Positions 31,471 through 39,743 are shown, numbered from the stretch's first letter. The stretch is 53,880 nt of DNA from JAVBLF01 sp031553675 (GCA_031553675.1 JAVBLF010000024.1:1-53880); one strand, 5' to 3'. A program made the numbers and translations. Notes: a model not told the origin generated them from the sequence alone.

Positions 31471-33747
31471 TCAATTTCCTTCATGTGCGCGTCTCCCGTG
31501 CAGGATGCGAATCGCGTTGGCCACACAGATCAGGGCGACACCGACGTCCGCAAACACGGCCAACCAGAGGCTGGGTTCTTTCATCAAGAGGCTGAGCAGC
31601 ATGACGACCGCTTTCACCCCCAGCGCGAATGCGACGTTCTGTATCGCAATGGCGCGTGTACGTTTTGCGATTGAAAGCGAATCGCAGACCGAACCCACCC
31701 GCGCGTTCATGTAGACGACGTCGGCGGCTTCGATGGCGGCGTCCGCGCCCGTGCCCATCGCCGCGCCGACATCCGCGCCGGCAAGCACAGGTGCGTCGTT
31801 GATGCCGTCGCCGATGAAGAGCACCGCGCCGCGCTGTTGGCGAATGTCTTGGAGTGCCGTCAGTTTTTGGTCGGGCAGCAGGCGCGTGCGTACATCGTCG
31901 ATACCCAGCGCTTTGGCGACGCGATCGGCGCCCGCCTCGTTGTCGCCGGTCAGCATGGCCGTCGTGTAGCCGCTGCGTTTGAGCGAAGAAATCGCAGCCA
32001 CTGCATCGTCTTTGATCGCGTCCGCGACAGCGATTTGGCCTCGGTACACGCCGTCGAGCGCGAGGTAGACCGTGGTGCCGTCTTCGGCCTCGCTTTCGGG
32101 AAGATCGACCTCTTCTCGCTCCATGAGCTTCCGGTTGCCGACGAGCGCCACACCTTTTGTCAACGTCGCGCGCAAACCGTGACCCGCGATCTCTTCGACG
32201 ACCTGGGGTGTCTCGGCTGCCAATCCTTGGGCGTCGGCCGCGCGGCGCAGGCTTTCGGCGATCGGGTGGGTCGAGCGGCGTTCTGAGTTAGCGGCGATCG
32301 CGAGGACTTCCAGCTCGGAAATGCCGACCGCCGCAACCCGTTGCACCTCGAATACGCCGCGCGTCAGCGTGCCCGTCTTGTCGAAGACGACCGCCTTGAC
32401 GCCGTTCAGCGCTTCCAGCGACGCGCCTCCCTTGACGAGGATGCCTTTGCGCGATCCGGCGCCGATGCCCGCGAAAAAGGCGAGGGGAACGCTCAGCACG
32501 AGGGCGCAGGGACACGAGACGACGAGGAAAGCCAATGCGCGGTGGAGCCATACGCTCCAAGCGCCGAGCTGGAGCAGCGGCGGCACGACGGCGACGATCA
32601 CCGCGGTCGCGCACACGGCAGGCGTGTAGATGCGGGCGAAACGCGTGATGAAATGCTCCATGCGCGGCTTGTTGGCCGAAGCGTTTTCAACGGCGTCGAG
32701 GATGCGCGTCACCATCGATTCGGACAACGGTTTTTCGACGCGCATTTGGATCAGACCGGACAAGTTGACGCAACCCGACGTGACCGGAGAGCCTTCCGCG
32801 ACGGCGACCGGCATGGGTTCGCCCGTGACGGGCGAGGTATCGACGCGGCTTTCACCCGACACGACGCGACCGTCGAGCGGGATGCGTCCCCCCGGCAGGA
32901 CCACGACCAGATCGCCGACCTGCGCTTCGGCGGCGGGAATGACGCGTTCGTGGCCCTTAGTGACGACGGTGACGGTTTCGGGGCGCAAATCGACCGTCTC
33001 CATGATCGCGGCGCGGCTCTTTTCGACGGCGCGGTGTTCGAAGTACTCGCCGACGCGGTAGAAGAGCATGACGGCGACAGCCTCGGGGAATTCCTGAATC
33101 GCGAACGCACAGACCGAAGCGACGATCATGAGGAAGTTTTCATCAAAGATATCGCCCCTCCGAATGTTGCTCCATGCTTCTTTCCAGACATCGGCGCTCA
33201 ATACGACGTAGGGGAGCGCAAATGCGGCCGCCCACTGCCAGGCGTTCCATTCGATGCCGAAGCGTGGCAGCGCGATCTGGATGGCGATCGCGACGGCGAA
33301 CAGCGCGCCGCCGAGAAGGAGGCTGAGATTTTCGCCGCCCGATGGCGCGTGTTCGTGCGCATGGCCGTGTTCGTGCGCATGGCCGTGTTCGTGCGCATGG
33401 CCATGTTCGTGCGCATGGCCATGTTCGTGCGCATGTCCATGTTCGTGTCCGCACGCGCACCCTGCTTCGTGTCCGTGTGCATGCGGCTCCACCTCGCTTA
33501 CTGCGCTCGATCTCGTACGATGCGCCGCATGCCGCGGCATCACGTGCGTCCCCGGCTCGATCGCGCCGACCGTCGCCTGCACCGCCTCCATCACGCCCTC
33601 GTGATCGGCGCAGGTCATGCGCAAAAGCTTGTTGGGATAGGAAACGCTCGCTGCCTCCACCCCGGGCAGCGACGCGATTGCCTTCTCCATTTTCGCCGCG
33701 CAGTTTGGGCAGCCCAGGTTTTCGATCGTGTACGATCTTGTCGTCAT
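31471..33747 (-). CDS. Heavy-metal P1B-type ATPase (Zn/Cd/Pb exporter)
   Basis: 758 aa. An N-terminal HMA domain (GCPNCAAK, cysteines near 13 and 16) is followed by a His-rich stretch (about residues 92-140) with repeated HEHGHA units. Eight membrane helices surround the CPC ion-site motif (VSCPCALVLSVP). The phosphorylation site is DKTGTLTRG, with GDGINDAPVLAGADVG as the hinge. The CPC motif with an HMA domain fits the ZntA/CadA class, driving Zn2+, Cd2+ or Pb2+ out of the cell. It lies downstream of an ArsR/CadC-type regulator, 245 bases away, which probably controls it. Confidence 0.93.
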   Translation of the reverse strand: MTTRSYTIENLGCPNCAAKMEKAIASLPGVEAASVSYPNKLLRMTCADHEGVMEAVQATVGAIEPGTHVMPRHAAHRTRSSAVSEVEPHAHGHEAGCACGHEHGHAHEHGHAHEHGHAHEHGHAHEHGHAHEHAPSGGENLSLLLGGALFAVAIAIQIALPRFGIEWNAWQWAAAFALPYVVLSADVWKEAWSNIRRGDIFDENFLMIVASVCAFAIQEFPEAVAVMLFYRVGEYFEHRAVEKSRAAIMETVDLRPETVTVVTKGHERVIPAAEAQVGDLVVVLPGGRIPLDGRVVSGESRVDTSPVTGEPMPVAVAEGSPVTSGCVNLSGLIQMRVEKPLSESMVTRILDAVENASANKPRMEHFITRFARIYTPAVCATAVIVAVVPPLLQLGAWSVWLHRALAFLVVSCPCALVLSVPLAFFAGIGAGSRKGILVKGGASLEALNGVKAVVFDKTGTLTRGVFEVQRVAAVGISELEVLAIAANSERRSTHPIAESLRRAADAQGLAAETPQVVEEIAGHGLRATLTKGVALVGNRKLMEREEVDLPESEAEDGTTVYLALDGVYRGQIAVADAIKDDAVAAISSLKRSGYTTAMLTGDNEAGADRVAKALGIDDVRTRLLPDQKLTALQDIRQQRGAVLFIGDGINDAPVLAGADVGAAMGTGADAAIEAADVVYMNARVGSVCDSLSIAKRTRAIAIQNVAFALGVKAVVMLLSLLMKEPSLWLAVFADVGVALICVANAIRILHGRRAHEGN
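33348..33446. repeat. 18-bp tandem repeat encoding the His-rich metal arm
   Basis: About five near-identical CATGGCCGTGTTCGTGCG-like units on the plus strand encode HEHGHA repeats on the minus strand. Confidence 0.75.
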
Positions 33748-33800
33748 GCTGTCCCTTCTTCCTTACGTTATCGTTTACGGTTGGTTCGTTTTGGGTTTGA

Positions 33801-33846
33801 TTTTTTCTTTACTTTTCTTGAAAAAAAAGTAACAAAAGAACTTTTG
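33801..33846 (+). repeat. AT-rich double-hairpin element, copy 2
   Basis: ACTTTTCTTGAAAAAAAAG followed by TAACAAAAGAACTTTTG matches the element at 11967-12016 over about 46 bases. It lies in the 245-base gap between the P-type ATPase start and the arsR stop. The gap also holds an imperfect duplicate of the arsR 3' end (33946-34011). Confidence 0.6.
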
Positions 33847-33945
33847 GTCGCACCCGCGAATCTCCGACCCGCGGGATGCTCGGCCCCGGGATGCTCGGCT
33901 CCCGCCATGCACCCCGATGAGGGGCTCCGTTGCGCAGTTTGGATT

Positions 33946-34011
33946 TTTTGTCACTCGATGGGCTGCAAGCGGCAGTGCCTGGATTTTAGTTGTCACTCGA
34001 TGGGCTGCGAG
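33946..34011. repeat. Imperfect tandem duplication of the arsR 3' end
   Basis: TTGTCACTCGATGGGCTGC followed by AAGCG or GAGCG occurs at about 33948-33972 and again at 33989-34011, each preceded by TGGATTTT. The repeat period is about 41 bases. The right-hand copy contains the arsR stop. Confidence 0.65.
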
Positions 34012-34418
34012 CGTTTGTCGCAATCGCCACAGTTCTGCCAAGTCGCTTCGAACGCGTCCTTGAGCATATGCGCGATGTGCCGCGCGTCGTCGCCGTCGGC
34101 GAGCGAGTAAAAGGCGTGCTTCCCTTCGCGGCGGTAGTTGATCAGCCCGAGCTGCCGAAGCGATCGCAAATGGTGGCTGACGGCGGGCGCTTTGATGCCG
34201 AGGATGGCGGCGATATCGTAGACGCAGACCTCTTCGTGTGTCAGCAGCCACAAGATCTTGAGGCGGGTCGAATCCGACATCTGCTGAAAGAGCAAGGCGA
34301 TCTCGATAAAGTTGTCTTCGTCGGGCATGCGTGCAAGCGTCTGTTGGAGTGATTCGCTTTCGTGCGCAACGTCGCAAAGCGGAAGATCGGCGCGGCGCTG
34401 TTTCTCCATGTCATGCAT
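33993..34418 (-). CDS. ArsR/SmtB-family metal-responsive repressor (CadC-like)
   Basis: 141 aa. Winged helix-turn-helix: LFQQMSDSTRLKILWLLTHEEVCVYDIAAIL, with the recognition helix KAPAVSHHLRSLRQLGLI. EVCVYD keeps one of the two cysteines of the ELCVCD metal site of CadC. LCDVAHE in the N-terminus and DGDDARHIAHML in helix alpha-5 are further possible metal ligands, and the tail NCGDCDKR adds two cysteines. It likely represses itself and the P-type ATPase until Zn, Cd or Pb binds. The ATG follows GGAGG. Its leader carries eight GGGCT repeats and an operator-like palindrome. Confidence 0.93.
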   Translation of the reverse strand: MHDMEKQRRADLPLCDVAHESESLQQTLARMPDEDNFIEIALLFQQMSDSTRLKILWLLTHEEVCVYDIAAILGIKAPAVSHHLRSLRQLGLINYRREGKHAFYSLADGDDARHIAHMLKDAFEATWQNCGDCDKRSQPIE

Positions 34419-34473
34419 GAGGGGGACCTCCTCGGTCTGGGCGCGGGTGCAGGGAGAATCGGGGCAGAGTTTG

Positions 34474-34513
34474 GGGCTGGGCTGGGCTGGGCTGGGCTGG
34501 GCTGGGCTGGGCT
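34474..34513. repeat. Pentanucleotide repeat (GGGCT)8
   Basis: Eight perfect GGGCT units (AGCCC on the transcript strand) lie in the arsR leader between the promoter and the ribosome site. Simple repeats of this kind change length readily. Confidence 0.9.
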
Positions 34514-34534
34514 AGCCGAGCGTCTGCCAATTCG

Positions 34535-34574
34535 ACGATTGCTTAATTAAACGATTAAACGATTGCTTAATCGT
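34535..34574. promoter_or_regulatory. Operator region of arsR
   Basis: ACGATTAA/TTAATCGT arms (34551-34558, 34567-34574) with an 8-base centre form a palindrome. The 13-base string ACGATTGCTTAAT also occurs twice (34535-34547, 34559-34571), 24 bases apart. Both overlap or follow the expected start of transcription, as expected for an ArsR-family operator. Confidence 0.6.
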
Positions 34575-34603
34575 ATTATATTCCGTTCCTCTCGTTTTGT
34601 CCA
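34575..34603 (-). promoter_or_regulatory. Promoter of arsR
   Basis: TGGACA (34603-34598), 17 bases, TATAAT (34580-34575) on the minus strand. Confidence 0.75.
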
Positions 34604-34642
34604 CACACTTTCCCTACATTCCACAATTTTTTCCCCTTGCCG

Positions 34643-34671
34643 CACAACCCATTTGCCCGCTTCATACTCTA
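34643..34671 (+). promoter_or_regulatory. Sigma-K-like promoter of the Cys-rich protein gene
   Basis: CACA (34643-34646), 16 bases, CATACTCTA (34663-34671), an exact match to mACm-16-CATAnnnTA. The ribosome site AAAGGAG and ATG follow at a distance that fits a short leader. Confidence 0.55.
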
Positions 34672-34704
34672 TACCAACCCCAAACACGAAAGGAGACCCT
34701 TCAC

Positions 34705-34926
34705 ATGTTTAACAACAACAACTGTGGCAACGGATGCTGCGATATCATTTGGATCATCCTGTTGCTTTGCTGCTGCTGCGGCAACGGTTTTGGCGGCAGC
34801 TGCGGTGGCGGCGGCGGCTGTGGACGCGGTGGAAATGACTGCATCTGGATCATCATCCTGCTTCTCTGCTGCGGCGGCTTTGGCGGCGGTTGCGGCTGCA
34901 ACGAAGGCCCCCGTTGCTGCAACTAA
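34705..34926 (+). CDS. Small Cys- and Gly-rich protein (high-cysteine family)
   Basis: 73 aa, 15 or more cysteines. Two short hydrophobic blocks (IIWIILLLCCCC and IWIIILLLCCGG) alternate with Gly/Cys-rich loops (GGSCGGGGGCGRGGNDC, GGGCGCNEGPRCC), and the ends are MFNNNNCGNG and CCN. PGAP often labels similar Clostridia proteins chorion-like high-cysteine. Function is unknown; the composition suggests a cross-linked or metal-binding surface layer, possibly spore-associated given the sigma-K-like promoter. ATG 34705 follows AAAGGAG; the earlier frame start has no ribosome site. Confidence 0.8.
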   Translation: MFNNNNCGNGCCDIIWIILLLCCCCGNGFGGSCGGGGGCGRGGNDCIWIIILLLCCGGFGGGCGCNEGPRCCN

Positions 34927-35010
34927 TCAGCCTGCGCTGTAAACATCGCGATCGCCCGATCGCGCAACAAAAGAAAAAACCCACAGCTAGGGTTTCTCGC
35001 TAGGGTCATG

Positions 35011-35043
35011 ACCGGGAGAGCATTGCGCTCTCCCGTTTCTGTA
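35011..35043 (+). terminator. Terminator downstream of the Cys-rich gene
   Basis: CGGGAGAGC/GCTCTCCCG stem with a 5-base loop and TTT tail; an ACCC/GGGT hairpin lies just before it. It can serve the convergent beta-helix gene as well. Confidence 0.6.
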
Positions 35044-35098
35044 TGCAATTCCTTGTGTTCTTGCTTCTTACAGTGCAAGTTTTGCTTATTTTCGCGAT

Positions 35099-37219
35099 TT
35101 ATTGCTTTTGGATCAGCGCGCCACTGCCCGGTTCGAGATAGTACAACGCGCCCTTCCAGCGAATCCAACCCGACTGCATGACGCCTGCGCCGTCGAAAAA
35201 GCGATATGCGCCGTCGATCTGCGCCCACCCTTTCGTCATCGCGCCATTAGGCTGGAGGTAGTACCAGCGATCGCCTTCTGTCAACCAGCCTGTCCGCATG
35301 ACGCCGCTTTCGCGGTCCAGATAGCGCCAAACGCCGTCGATCGCGAGCCAGCCTTTGTGAAGCGCTGCGTCATCGCCCACACAGTAAACCCAGCCCACAT
35401 CGACGAGGTTCCAACCGCGTTTCAGCGGGGTTGCGCTCTGCGGCGATGGACCTTGCACGCCGATGCTGTCCATACTGACGGATTCGCCTTCCGCAAAAAC
35501 GGGCTGGGACTGTTTCAAAATGCTGTCGTCGAAGTAGGGCGAGCCTGTACCGTAGCGGATGGGCATGCTCGTCAGGTCGTGGAAGTAGTTGTCGCGGATC
35601 GCAATGCGGTCGTTTGCGCTCATCAGATTGAGGTTGACCGTCGCAATGGCGTCGATCGTGTCGGAGGCATTGCCGCTTGCCGCCAGATCGCCCGCGAAAA
35701 CGCCCGCCCCTTCACAGGGGGAATCGCAAAACTCGTTGCGCTCGATGCGCGAATCGACGATGCTGCCGACGATGGCCTGTCCGCGGCAAAAGTAAAAAGC
35801 GTTGTTTTGGACGGCGATGCCGACGCCTTCGAGCACGAGTCCGGATTGACCGACCGAGCCGAGCAAGCCCGAGTGTTTGACGACGTTGTTTTCGATCGTG
35901 ACATTGCCGGGTGTGCGGCCGGCGTTTTGTCCGGCATAGAGGACGATCGCCGCTTGTCCGGTGTTGAGGAAGCGGTTACCGGTGATGCGTTGATTCGCCC
36001 CGTTGAGCGCCGATTTTTCCCCCATGCGAATGCCGACGCCCCCGATGTTTTTCAGCGTGCAGTTTTGGACCGTGTAGGCTTCGCCGCCCTTAAACCGAAA
36101 GATCGAACCTTTGGTCAATTCGAAATGCAGGCCCGAGAATGTCAGTTGGGATGCGCCAACGACGTCGATCAGGTAGTCTTCGTCGAGCATCGAGATTTTG
36201 ACGACGGCTTGGCGCATGTCGACCGAAGGGTAGAGGTAGAGCAGGCCGGAGTATTTGTCGATGAAGTATTCACCCGGCGCGTCGAGTTCTTCGAACACGT
36301 TTTCAAACGCGTATCGCCCGCCGACTTTGACGCCGCGACCCGGCAAGGGTTCGAGTGAAACCGTCATCGCGACGGGATCGATCGACTGCGCGACGATGCG
36401 GTCGACCGCCTTGGAAGCACCGAAGGGGCCGAAAATTGCGATGTCGGTGAAGGATGTCCAGTTTTGGATCCGTTGATCGTCGACGCGAAAGCTCGTCGAT
36501 AGGCCGTTGCGATCGGGTTCACCTACGATCTCCGCGATGCTCAGGTAGGCATCGTAAGGGTTATCGACGAAAGGGCCTGCGACTTTGTTGGGGTAGCGGG
36601 CGAGGTGGAGCGCTTCGTCGCCAATGAAGACCTGCATCCGGCGCGGCGCATCCGCCGAACGGTTTTCAGTCTGTCCCGGCTGGAGCTCACCGCGGGCCCA
36701 ATAGGCTTGGTTCATGTCCAGGTCGTATGCGCCGATGCCGTAACGGAACAGCGGACAGGCGAGCACTTTGTTTTGCGCGTCGCTGTTCGGCAGGCGGGCG
36801 AGCACGTTCCGATCGGCGATCGGTTTCAGATCGCTGCCAGCGATGACGACCCCGCCCGAAAAGACAGGGGTTTCGTCGGGATAGGCTTCATATACGATGG
36901 GAGATCCTTCTGTGCCGGAGTCCGACGCGTCGAACTCGATCGCGCTGCGCACCTGGTAGGTGCCGCCGCGAAACTGTACGCGCACGCCACCGGACGGGAA
37001 GCCCGACCCCGACGCCCGCCAAGCGCGAATGCGATCGCGCGCGCCCGCCATGCTGGCGAGCGGCTGTGCCAAGCTGCCGGGATTGGCGTCGTCGCCGTTC
37101 GGCGCGACGTAGATCACAGCCGTCTTCGCTGGCTCCCCTGTCGCATCGAGAGCATGCGCTGGCAAAGTCCAAGCGGCAAGAGCAAACAAGCACAACATGC
37201 ACACGACCATTTTCCGCAC
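35099..37219 (-). CDS. Secreted right-handed beta-helix protein with cell-wall-binding repeats
   Basis: 706 aa. The signal peptide is MVVCMLCLFALAAWTLPAHA. Residues about 30-110 (VIYVAPNGDDANPGSLAQPLASM, FRGGTYQVRSAIEF) start a parallel beta-helix typical of polysaccharide-active or surface proteins, with Asn/Val ladders through about 565. The C-terminal 110 residues contain four or five choline-binding/CW_1-type repeats (GWLAIDGVWRYLDRESGVM, GWLTEGDRWYYLQPNGAM, GWAQIDGAYRFFDGAGVM, GWIRWKGALYYLEPGSGAL). It likely attaches to the wall by these repeats. The start is a GTG at 37219, 8 bases after AGGGGG. Substrate unknown. Confidence 0.87.
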   Translation of the reverse strand: MRKMVVCMLCLFALAAWTLPAHALDATGEPAKTAVIYVAPNGDDANPGSLAQPLASMAGARDRIRAWRASGSGFPSGGVRVQFRGGTYQVRSAIEFDASDSGTEGSPIVYEAYPDETPVFSGGVVIAGSDLKPIADRNVLARLPNSDAQNKVLACPLFRYGIGAYDLDMNQAYWARGELQPGQTENRSADAPRRMQVFIGDEALHLARYPNKVAGPFVDNPYDAYLSIAEIVGEPDRNGLSTSFRVDDQRIQNWTSFTDIAIFGPFGASKAVDRIVAQSIDPVAMTVSLEPLPGRGVKVGGRYAFENVFEELDAPGEYFIDKYSGLLYLYPSVDMRQAVVKISMLDEDYLIDVVGASQLTFSGLHFELTKGSIFRFKGGEAYTVQNCTLKNIGGVGIRMGEKSALNGANQRITGNRFLNTGQAAIVLYAGQNAGRTPGNVTIENNVVKHSGLLGSVGQSGLVLEGVGIAVQNNAFYFCRGQAIVGSIVDSRIERNEFCDSPCEGAGVFAGDLAASGNASDTIDAIATVNLNLMSANDRIAIRDNYFHDLTSMPIRYGTGSPYFDDSILKQSQPVFAEGESVSMDSIGVQGPSPQSATPLKRGWNLVDVGWVYCVGDDAALHKGWLAIDGVWRYLDRESGVMRTGWLTEGDRWYYLQPNGAMTKGWAQIDGAYRFFDGAGVMQSGWIRWKGALYYLEPGSGALIQKQ

Positions 37220-37292
37220 GGCGAAATCCCCCTCTCATGGTTGGGTCAAGTCTCTCCCCTGCCTCATCAGGCACCCCACTCCATCTTATATA

Positions 37293-37321
37293 AGCATATA
37301 AATACAATATGTTATTGTCAA
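37293..37321 (-). promoter_or_regulatory. Promoter of the beta-helix wall protein
   Basis: TTGACA (37321-37316), 17 bases, TATGCT (37298-37293) on the minus strand. It is the only clear element in the 313-base gap at 37220-37532; no good promoter for the rightward receiver gene was found there. Confidence 0.7.
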
Positions 37322-37532
37322 GTCCTCGTTTGGTTCATTTTGGCATCTTTTCGGATATGCCAGCAAATTGCATTCCCTTGCAGGCATTGCCGCGATCTTA
37401 TGTTGCGTGGAAACGGCAGCGGTTCAATCCACCTGCTTGTCTGTTTTTGTCGAATAAAAGACAACTTGCATGAAGTGTTGTAAGATGAAAGCATATCGTA
37501 TCTTTGCACAAACGCTATATAAGGAAGAGAGC

Positions 37533-38036
37533 ATGAAGCTTTCCGAAAGACTGTTTGGGAACTCTTTCCACACAAAAAAGAAAAGCACCCGAGAATCGGA
37601 AAACCTCAGGCAATATGCACTTAACGACGTGCAAAGCCAGGAAACGTTCGCCGACATTCGACCGCGACTTCGCATCCTCATCGCGGACGACAATACCATC
37701 CTACTCCAATCCTTGTACGCCTCATTACAGCTGCTCGTATCGACCGTAATCACGGCCGAAAATGGCCAATGCGCGCTGGAATTGTACTTCGCGCATGCGG
37801 ATCTGCTCGACGTTATTTTGTTGGACGTCAACATGCCCCTGGCGGACGGTTGCACCGTCGCAAAGCGCATCCGTTCCAGCGGCAAGCCCCGCTCGCTTGA
37901 GATCCCCATCATCGCGATGACGGGAGACATATCGCCCCATCTGTTCAATTCCTCCTGCTTTACGGGTTATCTGCGGAAGCCTTTCGACATCGACGACTGC
38001 CTGTTCGCGATTCGCAAGGGCATTCACTCCCTATAA
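37533..38036 (+). CDS. Stand-alone receiver-domain protein
   Basis: 167 aa. The first 45 residues are a charged, low-complexity tail (NSFHTKKKSTRESENLRQYA). Residues about 46-167 form a full receiver: RILIADDNTILL at the acidic pocket, VILLDVNMPLADG with the phosphoacceptor Asp, IIAMTGDIS with the switch Thr and LRKPFDIDD with the conserved Lys. There is no output domain. The receiver resembles those of hybrid kinases and phosphorelay proteins more than LytTR regulators. ATG 37533 follows AAGGAAG. It lies 18 bases before a GHKL kinase, so they probably form a two-component pair. Confidence 0.87.
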   Translation: MKLSERLFGNSFHTKKKSTRESENLRQYALNDVQSQETFADIRPRLRILIADDNTILLQSLYASLQLLVSTVITAENGQCALELYFAHADLLDVILLDVNMPLADGCTVAKRIRSSGKPRSLEIPIIAMTGDISPHLFNSSCFTGYLRKPFDIDDCLFAIRKGIHSL

Positions 38037-38054
38037 CGAAAGCGAGGAAGCAAA

Positions 38055-39452
38055 TTGGGTGTCATCGAATACATCAAAATCGTCTGGTTCTCGGTCTTAT
38101 ATTCGACCGCAGCGAAGACGATCGCACTTTACTGCTTGCTCACCGTCATTTCGATCCTCTACTCCTGCAAACCCCAAAAGGCGAAGTATTTCGCGATCGC
38201 GCTGGTCGTCAGCATCCTGCAAGCCGTTCCGATCTTCTTCCCCTACTACCTGACATGTCCGGAATCGCTCGACATCCTGACGCACGCCCTTTTCATCTTC
38301 GCGAATCCCCTTCTCGTTTTCGTGATGTACGCGCTTTTACGGCGCTCCGTTGGCATGCCCACGGACCGGTGCGCCGACATCTCCAAAAAAGCGATCAGCT
38401 ACATGAACGTTTCACTCAGCGTGTTTCTGGCCGTGCAGGAAATTCTGCTCAACAATGTCGAATGGACTATACTGGAGGTCGACTACTTTGCGATCGCCGC
38501 GGCCATCTTATTTACGCTCTTGGTCGTCGGCCTCAGCTACTCTTACATCATACGCCACAATATCCGCGTGAGGTTGCCCGACGAACCCGACGTCAGCCAT
38601 AGAAAGCTTTTGTGGGCGTTTCTCGAATTGCTTTCGGTCTACGGCTTTTTGGTGCTATTTCGCATGATCTTTGTCACCCCTTCGGCGACGACGCCCTATG
38701 AAATCCGCAGCCATGGCTTTCATTTCATCGGTTATGCCGTACTTGTCATCATCTGGATCACATACTTCATCCTGGAGATTTATCGCGATATGCTCAAAGC
38801 CAAAGTGCGCGAATCCGAAAACCTACTGACCCACATCGCCGCGCTCGACGCCGTCAACGAGCAATACCGCGGCATCAAGCACGACATCGGCAACATGTTG
38901 CAAACATACGGGCAACTCATTGAAGAAGGAGATCTCGTCAACTTGCGAAATTACCACCAGTCCGTTTTCCGGACGACGGAAAAAGCCGCAACCCATCTTG
39001 ATCTGTCGCAGAAACTCAGCCACTACATGCCTTTGTATGCGCTATTCGTCACGAAGGCCGACTTGGCAGCCGCATCCGACGTCGACATGCAGATCACCGC
39101 CGACAAGATCGCACCGAACCTCGCGATCTCCGACATCGACCTCTGCCGCATCCTGGGCAATCTTCTCGACAACGCGATCGAAGCGGCGGCGGAAAGCAGC
39201 CGGCACAAGATCGTCGTCTCGATCGAATCGAGCGACGACAGCGCCATTTTCATCGTCTCAAATTCCTGTGACGTCGCGGTCAAGCTGAAACGCATCTACG
39301 ACAAAGGCTACACGACGAAAGAATCCGGAAGGGGCTTCGGTCTCTACGAAGTCGACAAACTGATACGCCAAAACGAATCTGTGGCGCTCTTTGTCAACCA
39401 GCACGGCAACATGGTCACGTTCTACCTCGAAATCGATTACGCGATGGCATGA
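38055..39452 (+). CDS. GHKL-family membrane sensor histidine kinase
   Basis: 465 aa. About six to seven N-terminal membrane helices (AKTIALYCLLTVISILYSC, FAIALVVSILQAVPIFFPYYL, LTHALFIFANPLLVFVMYALL and others, to about residue 245) are followed by a coiled linker, the H-box YRGIKHDIGNMLQ, the N-box ILGNLLDNAIEAAAESS and the G-box GRGFGLYEVDKLI. This is the AgrC/NatK class, which usually works with a LytTR regulator; here the only partner is the receiver-only protein just upstream. The start is a TTG at 38055 after GAGGAAG. Confidence 0.87.
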   Translation: MGVIEYIKIVWFSVLYSTAAKTIALYCLLTVISILYSCKPQKAKYFAIALVVSILQAVPIFFPYYLTCPESLDILTHALFIFANPLLVFVMYALLRRSVGMPTDRCADISKKAISYMNVSLSVFLAVQEILLNNVEWTILEVDYFAIAAAILFTLLVVGLSYSYIIRHNIRVRLPDEPDVSHRKLLWAFLELLSVYGFLVLFRMIFVTPSATTPYEIRSHGFHFIGYAVLVIIWITYFILEIYRDMLKAKVRESENLLTHIAALDAVNEQYRGIKHDIGNMLQTYGQLIEEGDLVNLRNYHQSVFRTTEKAATHLDLSQKLSHYMPLYALFVTKADLAAASDVDMQITADKIAPNLAISDIDLCRILGNLLDNAIEAAAESSRHKIVVSIESSDDSAIFIVSNSCDVAVKLKRIYDKGYTTKESGRGFGLYEVDKLIRQNESVALFVNQHGNMVTFYLEIDYAMA

Positions 39453-39598
39453 CACCACCATGTCTGGGCAAGAGACTCGAATCGTGTAGGGCCGTGTCAT
39501 CCGGTGTCAGTGCTTCCGTCGAAACGCCCGCTATCGCCAAGGCGGGCGCTTTGAGATGCGAATCAAGGGTTTGGAATTCGCCATTGCGTTTAGGCAAC

Positions 39599-39636
39599 AC
39601 TTGATTCGTGTGATCAATCGCCCGTTGCCGCAAAAC
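39599..39636. repeat. Fragment of the GGGCGATT palindromic repeat, left copy
   Basis: ACTTGATTCGTG, then GATCAATCGCCCGTTGCCGC and AAAACAGCC, matches the repeat units at 41905-42170 and 50225-50560. Confidence 0.7.
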
Positions 39637-39660
39637 AGCCGTAGGGTACGGCGTTTTTTT
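39637..39660 (+). terminator. Terminator after the GHKL kinase
   Basis: GCCGT/ACGGC stem with a 5-base loop followed by seven T residues. It lies just after a fragment of the palindromic repeat at 39599-39636. Confidence 0.75.
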
Positions 39661-39722
39661 ATGGCGCCGCGTTCCAAGCCCTTGAATATACTGTAGGAGC
39701 GGCGACATCGACCGCCAATACG

Positions 39723-39743
39723 GGCCCCTCCTTTTGGGGGCCA
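39723..39743 (+). promoter_or_regulatory. GC hairpin in front of the truncated ABC gene
   Basis: GGGCCCC/GGGGGCC stem with a T-rich loop directly upstream of the AGGAGG ribosome site. The 307-base gap 39453-39759 also holds another CGCCCGC/GCGGGCG hairpin (about 39521-39550) and the repeat at 39599-39636. Confidence 0.45.

Noticed and set aside
33348..33446. Regular repeats considered as a CRISPR array
   Set aside because: Period 18 with no spacers; the repeats are in frame and encode HEHGHA units.
32341..34110. 589-aa plus-strand frame antisense to the P-type ATPase
   Set aside because: Shadow of the ATPase; its repeated HGRV/MFVRM blocks mirror the His-rich repeat on the other strand.
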